From assembly GCA_019918135.1 (NCBI GenBank), contig WBZZ01005871.1, positions 120,001-184,000 of the forward strand: DNA of 64,000 nt, in the 5' to 3' direction. The translations under genes were made by a program, and so were the position numbers. This document shows positions 39,902-50,036 of the stretch, in pieces; position 1 is the first letter of the stretch; each line of letters begins with the position of its first letter. Origin of the DNA: Paulinella micropora. Lineage: Eukaryota > Cercozoa > Imbricatea > Euglyphida > Paulinellidae. The notes beneath the pieces are model-generated. The model did not search any database. It saw only the letters and a program-made list of their open reading frames with translations, and was not told the DNA's origin.

Positions 39902-41197
39902 CTAGTATTCCCCCCTGGGGACTATGCCCGCTCCGGCACATGACTGCCGTCGGGCTCCTGGCTGATTAAAAAGAAAGTGAGCCTTGCTCCCACGTTGACG
40001 GCCGGAACTGCTGGTCCCTCGGTGCCCGGCCGATTTAATAACCAAGGTTTCTTGACACACGGAGACGGGGCACGCTCCCCCCGCCTGCAGCACAGGTACA
40101 GCGCCGGGGCAGCGAAAGAAAGGGCGGAAAGGGGTAGAGGGGGGGGGGGCGCAGAGCCGGGCCAGCGTCCCCCGGCGGCCCCCCCGAGCGCTAGTCCAGC
40201 CCGTCCGCCGGCAGGGCCGCCGGGGGGCCGCCGGGCGCGGGGCGCCCGCCTGCGCCAGGGCGTAGAACACGTCCAGGCCCTCACGCGTCAAGGTGGCCAC
40301 GGGCGACACTAGCAAGTCCTGGTACGACGCGCGCGCGTCCACCACGAGGTACGCGCCCGGACGAGCGTCCGGGCCGTCGGGCCCGGGGGGCACCAAGCCG
40401 GCCGAGCACCCGGGGACCTCCTGGAGCGCCACCAGGGTGCAGGCCGGCACTCCCCGGCGCCGGGCGTTGACTGACACGGTGCCCTGGCCTGAGGCCCAGA
40501 GCGCCTGCCCCGGGCCGGTCGCGGGAGGAGGGGCCTGGGCCGCCGCGCCGGCGGGTGCGCCCAGCACCACGTGGCCGCGGACGCTGGGCTCCCCCGCCGC
40601 GCCGCCAAAGAAGGCGGTGTCCTCGTCGTCGAGGCAAACGAGGCCCCGCAGCCCGGCGAGCGCCCGCTGCAGGCCGGCCAGCAGCGTGCCACCGGTGCTC
40701 TCGTCGGGGTTGAACAGGTGCGGAGAGGTGTTGCGCACGGGCACGAAGCAGACCTCATAGCCAGGCGTGTGGAGCAGCGCCAAGTGCGCCCGCCGGGGCG
40801 CCGGCCGCCGCGTAGCGGCGCGGGGCACGAACCACACCTCCCGCTGGCGGGAGCCCACCCCGAGCAGCAAGGGCAGGAAGAGGCGGCCGGGGGGGCCCTG
40901 CCGAACGCCGAGCGCCTGGCACTTCCTAGCGCAGCGACCGCGCACCGCCGGGCACAGCGCCACGGGCAGGCTGTTGATGGCGGTCTGGACCAGGTCGCAC
41001 CAGGCCCGCGGCGGGTGCGCGCAGCCGGCCGCGCACCACGCCTGCTGCAGCTCTGTCAGGACCACGAGCCACAGCTTCCGGGTACGCAGGTCCAGGCCCA
41101 GCCGCAGCAGCAGCTGTTGGAAACGACGCACGGCGGGCAGCGCGGCCTGCAGGGCCAGGAGGGCCGCGGCCGACCCCACCGAGGCACAGGCCGACAT
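39902..41197 (-). CDS. Hypothetical Ala/Leu-rich protein at the right end of the island
   Basis: The first ATG inside the island in this frame is 41197 (MSACASVGSAAALLALQAAL). The same frame runs open to the island edge and beyond, but that part is recombinase DNA read in another phase. Good globular sequence: LRTRKLWLVVLTELQQAWCA, DLVQTAINSLPVALCPAVRG, REVWFVPRAA, LLHTPGYEVCFVPVRNTSPH, GAYLVVDARASYQDLL. Quality drops below about 40250, and a minus-strand ATTAAA lies at 40034-40039, so the C-terminus given by the open frame is doubtful. No family recognised. The gene points inward, head-to-head with the left-end gene if the element were circular. Confidence 0.55.
   Translation of the reverse strand: MSACASVGSAAALLALQAALPAVRRFQQLLLRLGLDLRTRKLWLVVLTELQQAWCAAGCAHPPRAWCDLVQTAINSLPVALCPAVRGRCARKCQALGVRQGPPGRLFLPLLLGVGSRQREVWFVPRAATRRPAPRRAHLALLHTPGYEVCFVPVRNTSPHLFNPDESTGGTLLAGLQRALAGLRGLVCLDDEDTAFFGGAAGEPSVRGHVVLGAPAGAAAQAPPPATGPGQALWASGQGTVSVNARRRGVPACTLVALQEVPGCSAGLVPPGPDGPDARPGAYLVVDARASYQDLLVSPVATLTREGLDVFYALAQAGAPRPAAPRRPCRRTGWTSARGGRRGTLARLCAPPPSTPFRPFFRCPGAVPVLQAGGACPVSVCQETLVIKSAGHRGTSSSGRQRGSKAHFLFNQPGARRQSCAGAGIVPRGEY
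39965..40039. terminator. Poly(A) signals between convergent genes
   Basis: ATTAAA on the plus strand (39965-39970) follows the F-box gene. ATTAAA on the minus strand (40034-40039) suits the leftward gene that follows. The leftward open frame runs past this signal, so its true end is probably above 40040. Confidence 0.5.
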
Positions 41198-41411
41198 GGC
41201 CACCGCCGCGCGCAGCAGCAGGAACAGCTCCGAGCACGCGAGCCACAGGTCCGTCGTCCGCTGCAGCTGGCCGTCCTCTGCCCGGGGCAGCAGGTGCCCG
41301 CCCTCCGCCAGCGAGGAGCCGCGCAGCCGTGGACCGACGCGCGTGGCCTGGCCGAGCGGCCGGCCGGCCGCCAGGGTCAGGCCCTTCCAGTGCTGCGCCA
41401 GGAAAAAGTCA

Positions 41412-41420
41412 CTTCCATTG
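41412..41420. repeat. 9-bp direct repeat CTTCCATTG, right copy
   Basis: Identical to 17535-17543. The recombinase reading (ending LICPHQWK on the minus strand) reaches exactly this point before the sequence turns GC-rich. See the left copy. Confidence 0.82.
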
Positions 41421-42309
41421 GTGTGGACAAATAAGCGGGTTGTCTTGCTCTCCGAGCCCCACGTCACAGCCTCGCCGGAAGGAATCTTGCTTGGCGCCGT
41501 CGAGCCGAACCATAATTAGATTGAGGCCGTCGCTGTAGACGGTCCTTACAGAAGAGTTAACAAGGAAACGACAGGTGGCAAGGGAGCCAGAGGCTACTAA
41601 CTCGCCAACCCGGAACAGACCAAAGAAGCCCCAGACTGCAAAGTTGCCACGGTTATCCATAAATGGCGTGTAGACTTGGGGATGTCTCTGTTAGAACGTT
41701 TTCCGAACACGAAGGACGCCACGGCGAGAAGCATCCAAAACTCAAGTGTCAGACGGTTGTCAACTTTGTGCGCTTACTCCGTTTAATACCATTCCACACC
41801 ATCTCGACGTAGTGGTTGTCGGTTGGATTATCCATTCCCAACCGGAGACAGAAGTCCCGGATGGCATACATATATACTTTGACGGTAGAGACGGCGAAGA
41901 AGCGGGACAGCCAAACCAGAAAGAGCACGATGAAAACTGGGTCCGGCCTCCACCATTGGGGTATCCAGCGTTCCGTAGCGTAGGACTCCCAAAACTCTTG
42001 AAGTTTGTGGATGGCAGAACCATACGTCGCACTAGTACCAGCTGAGAGCGACTGGGCCATTAATTCGACTGCGGAGTCGACAAGCCAGGGGACTTCCGTA
42101 GCGGCCGCAGACGCGTTGAAGAAAGCGCGGACAGGTTCATCTCTCGCCACAAGCTTTGCGCTTGATCTACCTGCGCACGGGCCAAGCAATCCACAACAGC
42201 GATGCGCTCTCGTTGAACGTGAGAAGCCGTCAGCGCAATGCCTGCCCGGACTAGCTTTGTGGCCCACACTTCTAAGAGCCTTTGCACGTGCGGCTGAGCA
42301 GAGTAACAC
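41412..42309 (-). pseudogene. DIRS-type tyrosine recombinase, N-terminal part
   Basis: It begins with a helical core-binding region (VDSAVELMAQSLSAGTSATY, then FLVWLSRFFAVSTVKVYMYA). Next comes the first catalytic-Arg box AVWGFFGLFRVGELVASG, then the Lys-containing strand VRLDGAKQDSFRRGCDVGLG and the CPHQW segment. These are standard landmarks of DIRS/Ngaro recombinases. The catalytic C-terminal part lies beyond the island at 17166-17543. Not intact. Confidence 0.85.
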
Positions 42310-42346
42310 GAGTTTACAAAGCCCGCCGCCGCCGCCTTACAATCCG

Positions 42347-42650
42347 TCACGACGTGGATTTTCCGAAGCCAAGGACTGCGGCCACTCTCGATGCAGCCAA
42401 GAAGGCACAGTAGACCTCACGCTGGGGGGAAGAGGGCACGTTCTGGTCCGATCTCAGCAGGACCAACTCCTCATCTGTCCAATCTTCAGAGATGTACAGC
42501 CCCCTGGACCGATCCGGGGTCGCGATGAGCGCCCCCCTTCCCCCCACCTGCGTCTCTCCCACTTGTGAGAGGTTCGCATCGGTCCATATAGTGCACTTCC
42601 TGCTATCTCCTATCCACACTGGCAGGACGTGCGTAGAACAACATTTGAGC
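42347..42650 (-). pseudogene. DIRS-type RNase H
   Basis: The reading CTIWTDANLSQVGETQVGGR has the first RNase H Asp (WTDAN). The later REVYCAFLAASR fits the Glu-containing helix of DIRS RNase H. It follows the reverse transcriptase directly. Its role is to remove the RNA strand of the hybrid. Broken. Confidence 0.72.
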
Positions 42651-43920
42651 CACGTAGGACATCAGGCCGAGGAGCCTCTCGAGCGTCTTGAGTTTGAAAA
42701 GAGAGCTGGTAGCAAGGCGGTTCAGGCTGGCGATCACGATGTCCCTCTTGTCGTGCGGTAACTCGATGTACCAGTGTCCCTCCCGGGTGTCCTTGTACCA
42801 GCCCAACGCGCGGAAGGACTGGCTCACTTCCTCCTTGTGCCACGGGATGCCGAAGCGCTTCGATAGAGCCTTGAACTTCTTGAGCAAAGCGAAAGCACGT
42901 TCCCAGTTCTTGGCGATGATGTCAGAGTTGTCGACGTAGAGCTTCATGGGGATCGTCCGGTAAAGGTAAATGACTTCCAAAGCTCGAGAGAACCTATTCC
43001 ACTGATCTGCAGCTGGCACACCGCCGAAACCCGGCAGACTTGAACGTAGTACTCGGTTTTGCCGGTCTCCGGATTGCTGACTGCCACCACGTGTTGCCAA
43101 AACACTGAAGGGTCCAGCGGGGTCTGTCTGTAGGCGTCCTTGATGTCGGCAATGAGCGCGACGCACCCTGGTCCCGCCTCAACGATACTAGCCATTTGTC
43201 CGTCGTGCCAATAATACTCCACCCCATCGTCCGTTCGGGGGCATAGCTGCTTAAATGAAGGTGACGAGGGTACGACAAGTCATTGATAAGTCTCTTCTTC
43301 CCGTCCTCCGGGCGCCACTTGTCCTTGGGTATAGCATATTGCCGCGAAACAATCGCTTGGTTCTTCTCATCATCGTTGGGGAATGGTGGTCTAACGAACG
43401 GTCCCACCATGTAACCTTTGTTCACGCAGCTCAAGACTTCTTTATAGAGCTTCCGGTTGTCCTCGGGCGATAACCGGTCAACTATGGAATAGTCGCGGAG
43501 GAACTCTCCCGTGCCCCTGTAGAACATTTGCGTGCCAGTGAGGAAGCCTTTCAACCATGTCACCTTGTCAGGCGGCAAGCACTGGTTTGCATCGCTGAGG
43601 ATCTCTTCTACGTTGAAAACCGTGGTGTACGGTTTGATCTTTCCCTTGCAGGGCGGCAGTACAAGTCTTTCACCCGGCACGAACCTGGGCTCGTTCTCTT
43701 CCAACCCAAAGAAGCACACCGAGCGTCCCCTCCCCCTCTCGAAACGAAAGTCAACAAGAGCTATTCCTCCCCAGCGTCGACCTGGGTCCGAAGTTCTCTC
43801 GAACCACACGTGCGTGGTCCAAGGCTCAAAGCACTGGGCCTCCACCTTGCCTTCGTATCCCACGAGCGCGACCACGTGCGCGGAGCGCAATCTATCGATT
43901 AGTGAAGACAGAGATGCATT
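42603..43920 (-). pseudogene. DIRS-type reverse transcriptase
   Basis: In order: ENEPRFVPGERLVLPPCKGK, VSCVNKGYMVGPFVRPPFPN, QYAIPKDKWRPEDGKKRLIN, DLSYPRHLHLSS, VALIADIKDAYRQTPLDP (first catalytic Asp), then the YVDNSD active-site segment and the GIPWHKEE..QSFRALGWYKD thumb. The DGKKRLINDLS..P and DIKDAYRQ..L.P wording is that of DIRS/PAT RTs rather than gypsy. Several breaks. Confidence 0.82.
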
Positions 43921-44048
43921 GGATGAAAAGGGGGAGAAAAACGACCAAAAGGGAAAGTCGTGCCACCACACACTGCCCCCTTCCACTTTGGACAACAAAG
44001 AGGGGAGAGACAGCAATGGCAGACTCCAATTTGGAATGTTCTGACTAG

Positions 44049-45060
44049 CTACGGGCAAGCATGAGAACGACTTCTCAACTGCGCCGCTAGCTCTGACCTG
44101 AGAATGATTGGTGTTGAGTGAACCCAAGCACCTATCTCTTCTTCCGCCTCCTGTCTGGCCACTTCCCAAACCCACCTGGGCAAAGGGACAAAGTCGGCCT
44201 GAGACTTGGATGAAGGGTGAAGACTGACGAAAGGAGGGGTAACAGAAAGAGGAGAGGAGAGAGAAGAAGGAGGAGAGGGAGAAAAAGAAAGAGAAGAGGA
44301 AGAAGAGGGAGAGAAAGGTACACCGGGTTGAGTGGCACCGCCATCTCGCTGCTTACTTACGAAGGCAAAGGGAACAGACGAAGTGGGAGGAGTAGTAGTA
44401 GAAGAAGGAGTGGCAACAGTATAAGATGAAGACGAAGAAACAACAGTAGAAGACGGAGTAACAGTAGCAACAGGAGTAACAGTAGAAGAAGGAGTAACAG
44501 TAGTAAGAGGGGAAACATGGAAAGTAGAAGAAAGAGCATTAACAACCGATGGTGCAACAATAGGTGAAAAACAATCAATAACTGACGGTGCAACAGCAGA
44601 CGAAGAAGAAGAAGAAGAAGAAGAAGAAGAGAGGGAAGAGGAAGAAGTAGAAAAGGAGAAAGAGGAAGAAGAAGAAGAAGAAGAAGAAGAGAAAGACGAA
44701 GAAGAGAAAGAAGAAGAGAAAGAAGAAAAGAAAGAAGAAGAAGAAGAAGAAGAAGAAGAAGAAGAAGAAGAAGGAGAAGAAGAAGGAGAAGAAGGAGAAG
44801 AAGAAGGAGAAGAAGAAGAAGAGGAAGAGGAAGAGGGAGAAGAAGAAGAAGAAGAAGAAGTAGTAGTAGTAGTAGTAGCAGTAGTAGTGGTAGTAGTAGT
44901 AGTACTAGTAACTGACAAGGCAAAAGGATAAGTCACAGTTGAGACAAAACGAACAGGTGAGGGTAGAAGAGGAGAAGAAAGAGTTGAAACAGTAGTAGAA
45001 AGAGGGGAAGAGAGAAGGGGAACCCTCCGTACATCGGAGCTGACAAACATGTTAGGTAGG
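44049..45060 (-). pseudogene. DIRS-type gag, Ser-rich part with GAA repeat
   Basis: The plus strand is a long GAA/GAAGAG microsatellite (about 44595-44890) that codes poly-Ser on the minus strand. It passes into SSPSS and TTTT blocks and then FVPLPRWVWEVARQEAEEEI. The region lies between gag and RT. The poly-Ser is open for 330 residues, and I take it as expanded low-complexity gag. Confidence 0.6.
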
Positions 45061-45089
45061 CACTCTTACTCGGAGATGACATAGTGGCA

Positions 45090-47203
45090 CTACCTACAGA
45101 CGACGAAAAGGGAGTGTTGCGAGATGAGGGACGAACAAGGGGGGAACGACGTGAGGTAAGTAGCAGACAACTTGGGGGTACAGAATGGCCAAGCAAGTTT
45201 GGTTGACCGTCCTTTGGTTGTGAAGAACGACCGCTGGTGGCGGAAAAACAGGAAAAAAGAGAAGTTCTGGTGCGGGGTGGCACCACCAACAAAAAAGATG
45301 TGGAAGCTACCACTCACATACTGCGGTGAACGGTGTTTCTTGTTGCGTTGAAGCGTGCTGGAAGGCGTTTTGTCTTTTTGTTCAACTTCAGCAGGGCATG
45401 CGACACCCTCACCAGGGTCCCACACCACTCCCCCACTCCCCACAACCACGGTATTGGAATTTGACGAAGTCGAGCACACCCTGAGGGTCGAAGGCACTTC
45501 TGACCCAAAGCCTTTACCCTCAGGGCCTCTTCATCCTTGCTTAGGCTTCTTGAAGTCCCACTTGGTACTAGTAGAATTGGAGCAGGTGGTCCTTCTTGCC
45601 TGGGGGCTGGGCACGAATGACGAAACCGACAATTTTCGCCATAGCTACATACATCGCCCTCTGCCCAAGCCCAACACGCCTTGTTGATCAGTTTCCCTCG
45701 ACGACCACCAGGTGTCGACTGACTAGTACTGTTGTTGTTACCATGGGAGGACGACCACGATTAGTTTCCCCCCCGGCCTGACACATCAACATAGGTTTTA
45801 GAAAGTGGTACGAGATGTACGTGGCAGAGTTCAGAAAACAAAGTGCCTTTGTGCCACTCTCCCAAACGAGACAAGCTCCTCACAGCCCAGTCCCATGCAG
45901 CAACAGAAACAATAGTATATTTCCTCAACAGCAGTTCAACAAATCTGTAATGTTCCCACATGTCTGCTGCATGCGAGTTCCAACACACAGAGTACAAACC
46001 AATCATGATGCTGAGTAGGTTGAGCAAACCCCCAGCAGTGGCCTTGGGCTTGCCACTCGCCTTGTCCTCTCCATACAATACCCGGTTTGTTCCTCCTTCT
46101 AATTCACTTGTATGTTTGGTTCAATACCTTTCTTGAACTTCTTCAATACTTCATGCTTTACACTCTGTTCCTCGTCTTCCTTGAAACTCACGAAATAACT
46201 TTGCTGTCTTCTCCAGAGCTTGTATTTTCCAATCCAATAGCAGCTAGCAATGCGTTAGAAGACAAACCTTTGTTTGCTGCAGTTTCTTCTAAGCGTTGGC
46301 GAAGGATGGCGTTGGCCTCTTTCACTTGCTTGGCCAGTTCGTCGTTAACATCGAACGTAACAGATTTTCCTCCCGGCCCAACTTTGCGACCGTCAGCCAG
46401 AAGACGTTGGAGTCTTGTTTGTTCTGCAAGGGCTTCCTCCAGTTCGGCGTCTATCTCTTCCTTCTTGCTTTTCTTTCCGTCGTGTTTCAACTTTCTTCGT
46501 TTGTTGGATGCTGCGCGATCTCCTTCTTTCTCCTCTTCTCTTTCGCTCTCTTCCAAGTCACTGTCGTCGTCGGGGATTAAGTCGGTATCGTTTCGTACAA
46601 CGCCCTCCCACTTAATGTCCCCGTCAACGATCTGCTGTGCCATGCCTTTCGCCAACAACTTCTTGTTGAGACCCTTCTTGACCCCGTCCGTCTCACAGAA
46701 ATGGACGTCCGCCAACTTACGGAGCGAGTTATAGGGGTACAAGTTGCTGAGGTGGGCAGCGATGGTCGTAGTTCTCCCCCTGTTCTTCCCGTCTTTGGCA
46801 ATACTTTTGATGTCGTTGGCAGACTTGAGGAAGGATTCCTTAGTTACGTTCTTTGCCAGGGGAATCTTCGTAAACGCTTCAAGGTCACTAACCTCGGCAA
46901 CTGGCCGTTCGTCGGTCACGGAGTCCCAAACGACTTCGTCAGTCAGGTCAATAAATTTGAATAACTTTTCTGGAATCCCCCAGCGTAAGAAACCTTTCGG
47001 GATCTTTACATCCCAACTTTCTTCCAGGTTTCTGATTGTTACGATGCCAACTTTTCCCTTGAGGTTCTTGAGCTAGCCGGTGACGCGAATCGTTTCGGCG
47101 TTTTTCCCAAACCTCGTGAATAAAGATTCAGAATCAATCTCCATGGCCGCAATGAACGATACGCAGCATCCAGTCTTCAATTCCTTCTTTCCGTCGGAAG
47201 CCA
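45090..47203 (-). pseudogene. DIRS-type gag
   Basis: It starts near 47203 (MASDGKKELKTGCC). The N-terminal half continues with LKGKVGIVTIRNLEESWDVK. It then reads VTKESFLKSANDIKSIAKDG and AAHLSNLYPYNSLRKLADVH, a Lys/Glu-rich stretch (RRKLKHDGKKSKKEEIDAEL), and DELAKQVKEANAILRQRLEE. About 45761-46078 adds GLLNLLSIMIGLYSVCWNSH and WAVRSLSRLGEWHKG. This resembles ORF1 of DIRS/PAT elements, which would form the RNA particle. Not read through in one frame. Confidence 0.65.
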
Positions 47204-47274
47204 TGATCGGACACTTTGCTCTTTCCCAACTTCGAAAAACTTAGAAGACAACAACAAACACAGCCGGAACAAAC

Positions 47275-47405
47275 CAAACGCGCCGGCTTCGCCGGCGCGC
47301 CGGCCTTACTACTTACCAAAAGAGTAACAATCAAACGAAAAAGTAACGGTCTCAAATAAATTTTAACATCGGTTAACTCCGGCCTGCGGCCGGAGCAAAC
47401 CATAA
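47275..47405. repeat. Hairpin-forming end of the DIRS-type element
   Basis: Two strong short inverted repeats, GCGCCGGCTTCGCCGGCGC (about 47281-47299) and CTCCGGCCTGCGGCCGGAG (about 47376-47394), stand just inside the right junction. DIRS elements use terminal repeats and an internal complementary region to close into circles. These hairpins may be part of that, but matching sequence at the other end was not seen. Confidence 0.55.
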
Positions 47406-47410
47406 TTAAA

Positions 47411-48500
47411 GTTGTAGTTTGCGATCAGGAATTCACGGCCCCAAAAGAGATCAGTGAGAAGTATAGTAATATTATATGGAAAGATGCTGTCACTGCAGAT
47501 AAAGATGGCAATGCGAGAGCTGAAAGAATAAACGGGGTGACGGGGGGGCCTGCTCGCGCACTTAGGCAGCATGCTCGATTTCCGCCCAACTTTGGGCAGA
47601 AATGGAGCATACAGCCACTGTGCTACATAATATTTTACCTATAACTAAAGGACAGCATAAGGGCACGTCGCCTTACCAATTACTATTCAAAAGAGCACCA
47701 CCATTGCACCAATTACGTCCAATTGTGTGTATGGGAGTGATGCACGTAGGAAAGGTAAATGGTAAAGGATCGATGCTCGGTAAGTTAGTAAAGTTAGTAG
47801 GACACGATATGCATCGCAATTTATACCGAGTTTGGGACGGACAGAAGGTATTATCCGGAGTTAGAAATGTTCGTTTCGATCTCAGTAGGGTAGGTGAGCA
47901 GATTAAGCCTCAGGTTGTATGGGAAAATGCAACTGAGGGGGAGATAGACACACAGCCAGAATTTGACGATGAACAAGACCACAGCAACACACAGGGGTTC
48001 TCAGACACCGGGATAGCCATAGGAACTAGCCAGGTAGCTGATTTCGAGCCCAGTTCCACTGATAGTCCAGTTGCACCATTCCCACACAGTCCCACCACTA
48101 CATCGCACGCAGACAGTGAGGTAGAGGATAAGGTAGAGGCCAAGCTAGAGACTGAACATGAACATCATGAGGTTGATGCAGTCCAGGGGGAGCAAATAGA
48201 TGAGCGCATTAGTATAGGACCCTTGCCTGTAGATATGAACAGTCCAAGCGCGCAACATGACCCCACACCACAGTATATAGAGGGTAAGGCCCCAAGCAAG
48301 GGAGTTACTTGGGAACAGAGTGACAAGATATCAGCAGCGAACATAGTCAGCGGAAAAAGAGTGAGAAAGCAAGTAGACCCTTCCCGCACATCTACCCATC
48401 AAGGTACTACTATGTATGACATGGATGATTGCATTTCACATGACGAAGCGAGTGAGTGGATGTGTTACATACATTTACCGCCAGACTTAGCAACAGAGGT
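47411..48500 (+). pseudogene. Element C integrase, remainder, and RT linker
   Basis: Integrase resumes with KVVVCDQEFTAPKEISEKYS (second catalytic Asp) and KDGNARAERINGVTG (Glu of the triad). The copia C-terminal block follows: GTSPYQLLFKRAPPLHQLRP, then GKLVKLVGHDMHRNLYRVWD and VRNVRFDLS. A Ser/Thr/Glu-rich linker leads to RT. Its first part lies before 16919. Confidence 0.85.
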
Positions 48501-50036
48501 ATGACACTCAAAGATCTACAGGCAGGGATAGATAAAGAGTTACGTTCTATAGCTGAGTTCAAGACCTACCAATGGGTAGACGAAAGTGAGGCTAGGAAAG
48601 CTGGACTTAAGATAGTTGGGTTAACTTGGGTGCATAAGGTCAAAACGGACCAAGATGGACTGCGGTTCGTCAAGTCACGTTTGTCCTTAAGGGGTGACCC
48701 ATTGCAACCTGGTATAAGTTATAATCCTGAGCAGCTTTTTGTACCATGCGCTAACCACAGATCAGTTTTGATGTTGTGCAAGTTGGCAGTCAGTTATGGT
48801 AGGAGACTGTACGGAGTTGACTTTAAAAACTCCTATCTTAATGCCGACATGATAGACGTCATATATGCTCGCCCACTACAAGGTGCGTCAGTGATAGGGA
48901 GAGTAGGAAAGATATGGAAGGTCGTCAAAGCATTATACGGAGCGCCACAGGCAGGAAAGCGTTGGTATGATATATTTTCCGGGCTTCTCAAACAGTTAGA
49001 CTTCATAACACTTCAATCAGACCCATGCATGTTTATGGAGAAAGGAGTGAGCTTAGGTGAGGGAATAGTAGGCGTCTTCCATGTAGACGATCTCATTTTC
49101 ATGGCACCTAGCAGACAGGCCTATGTTAGATTTTGCGAGATACTTGAAATGCATTTCCCCATTAAAAGACTCGGTTTAGCAAAAGAATTCAAGGGAATGG
49201 AAATTATTCAGACAAAGTCGGAAATTATCAAAAATCAGCAAAGTTACGCTCGGAAAGCTGTAAAATTTTACGGGTATGAACACTGCAAGCCCAGCGCAAC
49301 ACCCGGATCAAAAACTGACCCAATACCAATGGACGAGCAAGCTAGACTTAGACAGTTTTCAATTCCACAGACAGTCGGGAGTTTACTCTTTTTGGCCAAG
49401 ATGACTAGGCCGGATATAGAGGAAGCGCTCAATTCTGCAAGCGTAATGCAGACAGTAGATGTGGGGACGACTTATTCCAAGCTAGGGAAGATAATCCGAT
49501 ATCTGAAGAACGATAGAGTACTTAGGTTCAGCAAGAAGGATCTTAGTGCGGTAGGGAAGGCAGGACCGATAGTACCAATGACAGTTTGGCCCGATGCGGC
49601 TCACAGGGTTTGTTTAAAGACGGGTAAATCTCGTACTGGGTATGTAGTCTTAGTAGGAGGAGATCCCGTGGGTTGGCTGTCCAAACGGCAGTCGAAAGTT
49701 GCCCTTTCGTCTAACGACGAGGAAATTTTCGCAGCCAATGAGGCACTAAGGGAAGCTATGGCCATTCGCAACATGCGAAGTGAACTAGGCATCCCGGAGC
49801 CCAAACCTTTTGATGTTCATGAGGATAATGCACAGACCATACTAGCCTCGCAACGCGGGTTAGCCGGACCACGCACGAAACACTTGCCTTTGGAAGAAGT
49901 TCACTACCTACACGAGCTAGAACAGGAAGGCATAGCTAAGTTTAGGAAGGTTGGTACTAAAGGACAGTTAGGCGATGTTTTGACTGTATTTGCCCAAGGA
50001 TCAAGCAGACACGTTGTTGGACGTATTCTGCCCTAG
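48456..50036 (+). pseudogene. Element C reverse transcriptase and RNase H
   Basis: One open frame of about 526 residues. RT: GLTWVHKVKTDQDGLRFVKS, YGVDFKNSYLNADMIDVIYA (first Asp), VKALYGAPQAGKRWYDIF, FHVDDLIFMAPS (VDD active site), RLGLAKEFKGMEI. RNase H: VWPDAAHRVCLKTGKSRTGY, GWLSKRQSKVALSSNDEEIF, HEDNAQTILA, TKHLPLEEVHYLHELE, KVGTKGQLGDVLT. Well preserved, in line with the young LTRs. It belongs to a copy of C that is broken elsewhere and split by the DIRS insertion. Confidence 0.92.

Larger units (their letters stand above)
17544..41411. mobile_element. GC-rich multigene island (virus-like or giant cargo element)
   Basis: 23,868 bp, about 70% GC by eye, against about 45% on both sides. 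Composition and codon use change abruptly at both 9-bp repeats. The element begins TG and ends CA, with no terminal inverted repeat I can see. About 14 genes are packed in convergent and divergent pairs, nearly all without introns, with ATTAAA/AATAAA signals between convergent ends. The gene at the left end (plus strand) and the gene at the right end (minus strand) both point inwards. No transposase, integrase, polymerase or capsid gene was recognised. Several genes are not continuous (about five or six breaks overall). The abundant long G/C runs make base-call errors one possible cause. Confidence 0.8.
16920..47405 (-). mobile_element. DIRS-type tyrosine-recombinase retroelement, split by the GC-rich island
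   Basis: On the minus strand, in DIRS order: gag (about 47203 down to 44049), reverse transcriptase (about 43900-42600), RNase H (about 42640-42350) and tyrosine recombinase (42309-41412). The recombinase C-terminal part then lies on the far side of the island (17543-17166), with a 250-bp tail to 16920. It sits inside the integrase of copia element C. Without the island it would be about 6.6 kb. It has several breaks, so it is not active as seen. It must be younger than C and older than the island. Confidence 0.85.

Noticed and set aside
17544-41411. Bacterial contamination or a bacterial operon
   Set aside because: The contig passes from retroelement into the island through a target duplication. 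Genes have Kozak-like starts, poly(A)-like signals and one probable spliceosomal intron, and no ribosome-binding sites are seen.
17544-41411. Island as an ordinary host GC-rich isochore
   Set aside because: Its edges are sharp to the base, at 9-bp repeats inside a single retroelement gene.
17544-41411. Polinton/Maverick, Teratorn-like or herpesvirus identity
   Set aside because: No protein-primed polymerase, retroviral-type integrase, packaging ATPase, protease, capsid or piggyBac-type transposase was recognised. The 9-bp duplication fits neither Polintons (about 6 bp) nor piggyBac (TTAA).
41197-41467. Upstream extension of the right-end island gene into the flank (MTWGSESKTTRLFVHTNGSD)
   Set aside because: This part lies outside the 9-bp repeat and is recombinase DNA read in the wrong phase. 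Its likeness to a recombinase motif is coincidental overlap.
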